Made by a program: the position numbers and the translations under genes | Notes under the pieces: generated by a model | What the model saw: the letters and a program-made list of their open reading frames with translations, nothing else | What the model was told of the DNA's origin: nothing | Databases searched by the model: none | Shown here: piece by piece, positions 6,706 through 7,391 of the stretch | How positions within the stretch are numbered: position 1 is the first letter of the stretch | Layout: each line of letters opens with the position of its first letter | Origin: Legionellales bacterium UBA5158 | Lineage (GTDB): Bacteria > Pseudomonadota > Gammaproteobacteria > DSM-16500 | DNA: 7,391 nucleotides | Assembly: GCA_002413665.1 (NCBI GenBank) | Contig: DHXK01000276.1 | Span: 1-7,391, forward strand | Reading direction: 5' to 3'

Positions 6706-7070
6706 TGCTGTGACTAACTCTCTTAAAACCTGGGAGAAGTGCCGGCACGTGGCGTTTAAGTAAGATGCACAATAGTTGCCGCATGTTTTAAGTAATTAAA
6801 AAATATTGCTTTCTGAGAGTTTAATTTTAACGAGGACTATTCATTTAAAAATAAAATGGCATATACTCTCATCCCTGAGGAAAATAATTTAAATTTATTC
6901 CCCGTAGCTTGTCGCGGGCACAATAGTATTGGAATTGATCAAGAGGAACTATGCTTCCCCTTGATCAGATATTCCTGTGCAAAGTTAAAAACAATGGTGT
7001 AGCCGTCGTTACGAGCCTAAACACGTACTGAATAATTTCTAACAGTTAAAATAAATGCTGAGGATAGCTG
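6706..7070. other. Spacer upstream of fadE
   Basis: No gene with good support was found here. It contains a GC-rich 10-bp palindrome GTGCCGGCAC (6739-6748), a small hairpin CCCGT/GCGGG (6901-6905 with 6914-6918), the long hairpin 6918-6980 and a 48-codon open frame (6856-7002) lacking a convincing ribosome site. No clear sigma-70 promoter for fadE stands out; TAAAAT at 7047-7052 is a possible -10 without a good -35. No FadR-like operator was recognised. Confidence 0.4.
6918..6980 (+). other. Long near-continuous hairpin upstream of fadE
   Basis: Nested pairing: GCACA (6918-6922) with TGTGC (6976-6980); GGAAT (6931-6935) with ATTCC (6971-6975); TGATCAAG (6936-6943) with CTTGATCA (6960-6967); one A-C mismatch; then GGAA (6945-6948) with TTCC (6955-6958), closed by the 6-base loop CTATGC. 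Bulges are 8 bases on the left (6923-6930) and 3 on the right (6968-6970). It starts 153 bp upstream of the fadE ATG. It could be a leader RNA structure, a terminator without T run, a small RNA or a short palindromic repeat. Confidence 0.45.
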
Positions 7071-7391
7071 ATGGTTATAATGAATATAGCAATTTTACTT
7101 TTTTTGATTATAGGTCTGACCTATGTCAATGCGGCAGTTTGGGTTTGGACTACAGGAATCTCACTTGCTTTACTTCTTTTAACTTTTTTTGGCAAACTCA
7201 GTTTATTAGTTTTAATTCCATGCTGGCTCATATTTTTAGCAATTGCAGCTTTTGCAAATCTAAAAAAACAACGCGTACAGTACTTTACAAGACCTCTTGT
7301 GAAAAAACTGCAAAAAACGATGCCTACAATTAGCACCACAGAAAAAGAAGCTATAGATGCGGGTGATGTATGGTGGGAGAAAGATTTATTT
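7071..7391 (+). CDS. fadE: Acyl-CoA dehydrogenase FadE, N-terminal part (cut by window end)
   Basis: The frame runs from ATG 7071 to the last base, 107 codons with no stop. E. coli FadE is about 814 residues, so roughly one eighth is visible. Two hydrophobic segments (about 4-24 and 29-62) are followed by a basic stretch and then STTEKEAIDAGDVWWEKDLF (88-107), which closely resembles the E. coli FadE stretch around EKEAIDAGTTWWEGDLF as I recall it. FadE is the flavin-dependent enzyme of the first beta-oxidation step, turning acyl-CoA into trans-2-enoyl-CoA, anchored at the inner membrane. Start 7071 is preferred because AGGA (7061-7064) lies six bases before it; the in-frame ATG at 7080 would be 15 bases away. 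The catalytic and FAD-binding domains are beyond the window, so integrity cannot be judged. Confidence 0.9.
   Translation, partial: MVIMNIAILLFLIIGLTYVNAAVWVWTTGISLALLLLTFFGKLSLLVLIPCWLIFLAIAAFANLKKQRVQYFTRPLVKKLQKTMPTISTTEKEAIDAGDVWWEKDLF

Noticed and set aside
7055..7333. Open frame of 92 codons on + overlapping the start of fadE
   Set aside because: It is out of frame with the clear FadE N-terminus, is low in recognizable structure and has no ribosome site; the FadE reading from 7071 is strongly supported.
7121..7339. Minus-strand open frame of 72 codons
   Set aside because: Lies wholly antisense to fadE coding sequence and shows no family resemblance.

Overview
The window is AT-rich (roughly one third G+C by eye) bacterial DNA. 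The full-length FadE N-terminus, the AzgA-type purine permease and the codon style fit a gammaproteobacterium, perhaps of the Legionella/Coxiella sort. That placement is an inference, since no rRNA or marker gene is present. There are four protein genes, two of them cut or possibly cut by the window edges, and three long spacers. No tRNA, rRNA, CRISPR array, insertion sequence or phage gene was seen.

Layout: (1) 2-1558, +, a membrane-anchored alkaline-phosphatase-superfamily (sulfatase-like) enzyme with Thr in the nucleophile position, probably open at its 5' end, followed by a terminator-like hairpin. (2) 1945-4758, +, a 937-residue fusion of an acyl carrier protein domain, a fatty acyl-AMP ligase (FAAL) domain and a PlsC-type lysophospholipid acyltransferase domain. 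(3) 5309-6598, -, an NCS2/AzgA-family purine permease, convergent with the fusion gene. (4) 7071-7391, +, the first 107 residues of FadE acyl-CoA dehydrogenase, cut by the window end and divergent from the permease.

The fusion gene and fadE both concern fatty acids. The fusion could activate a fatty acid, load it on its own carrier and pass it to a phospholipid, while FadE starts beta-oxidation. No shared operon is visible: every gene is separated from the next by 386-550 bp, and a promoter-like pair sits close in front of the fusion gene and the permease.

The most unusual non-coding signal is a 23-bp palindrome made of two DnaA boxes facing each other, TTATCCACA-N5-TGTGGATAA. It occurs four times, at least once in each of the three complete spacers and never in a gene, always with the same 5-nt gap. 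Two copies lie just upstream of promoter-like sequences and two lie in the convergent spacer 4759-5308, which also has extra or decayed boxes around an AT-rich stretch. This could be a DnaA-titration or origin-like locus, or a dispersed intergenic palindrome. The spacer before fadE also holds a long, nearly continuous hairpin of unknown role.
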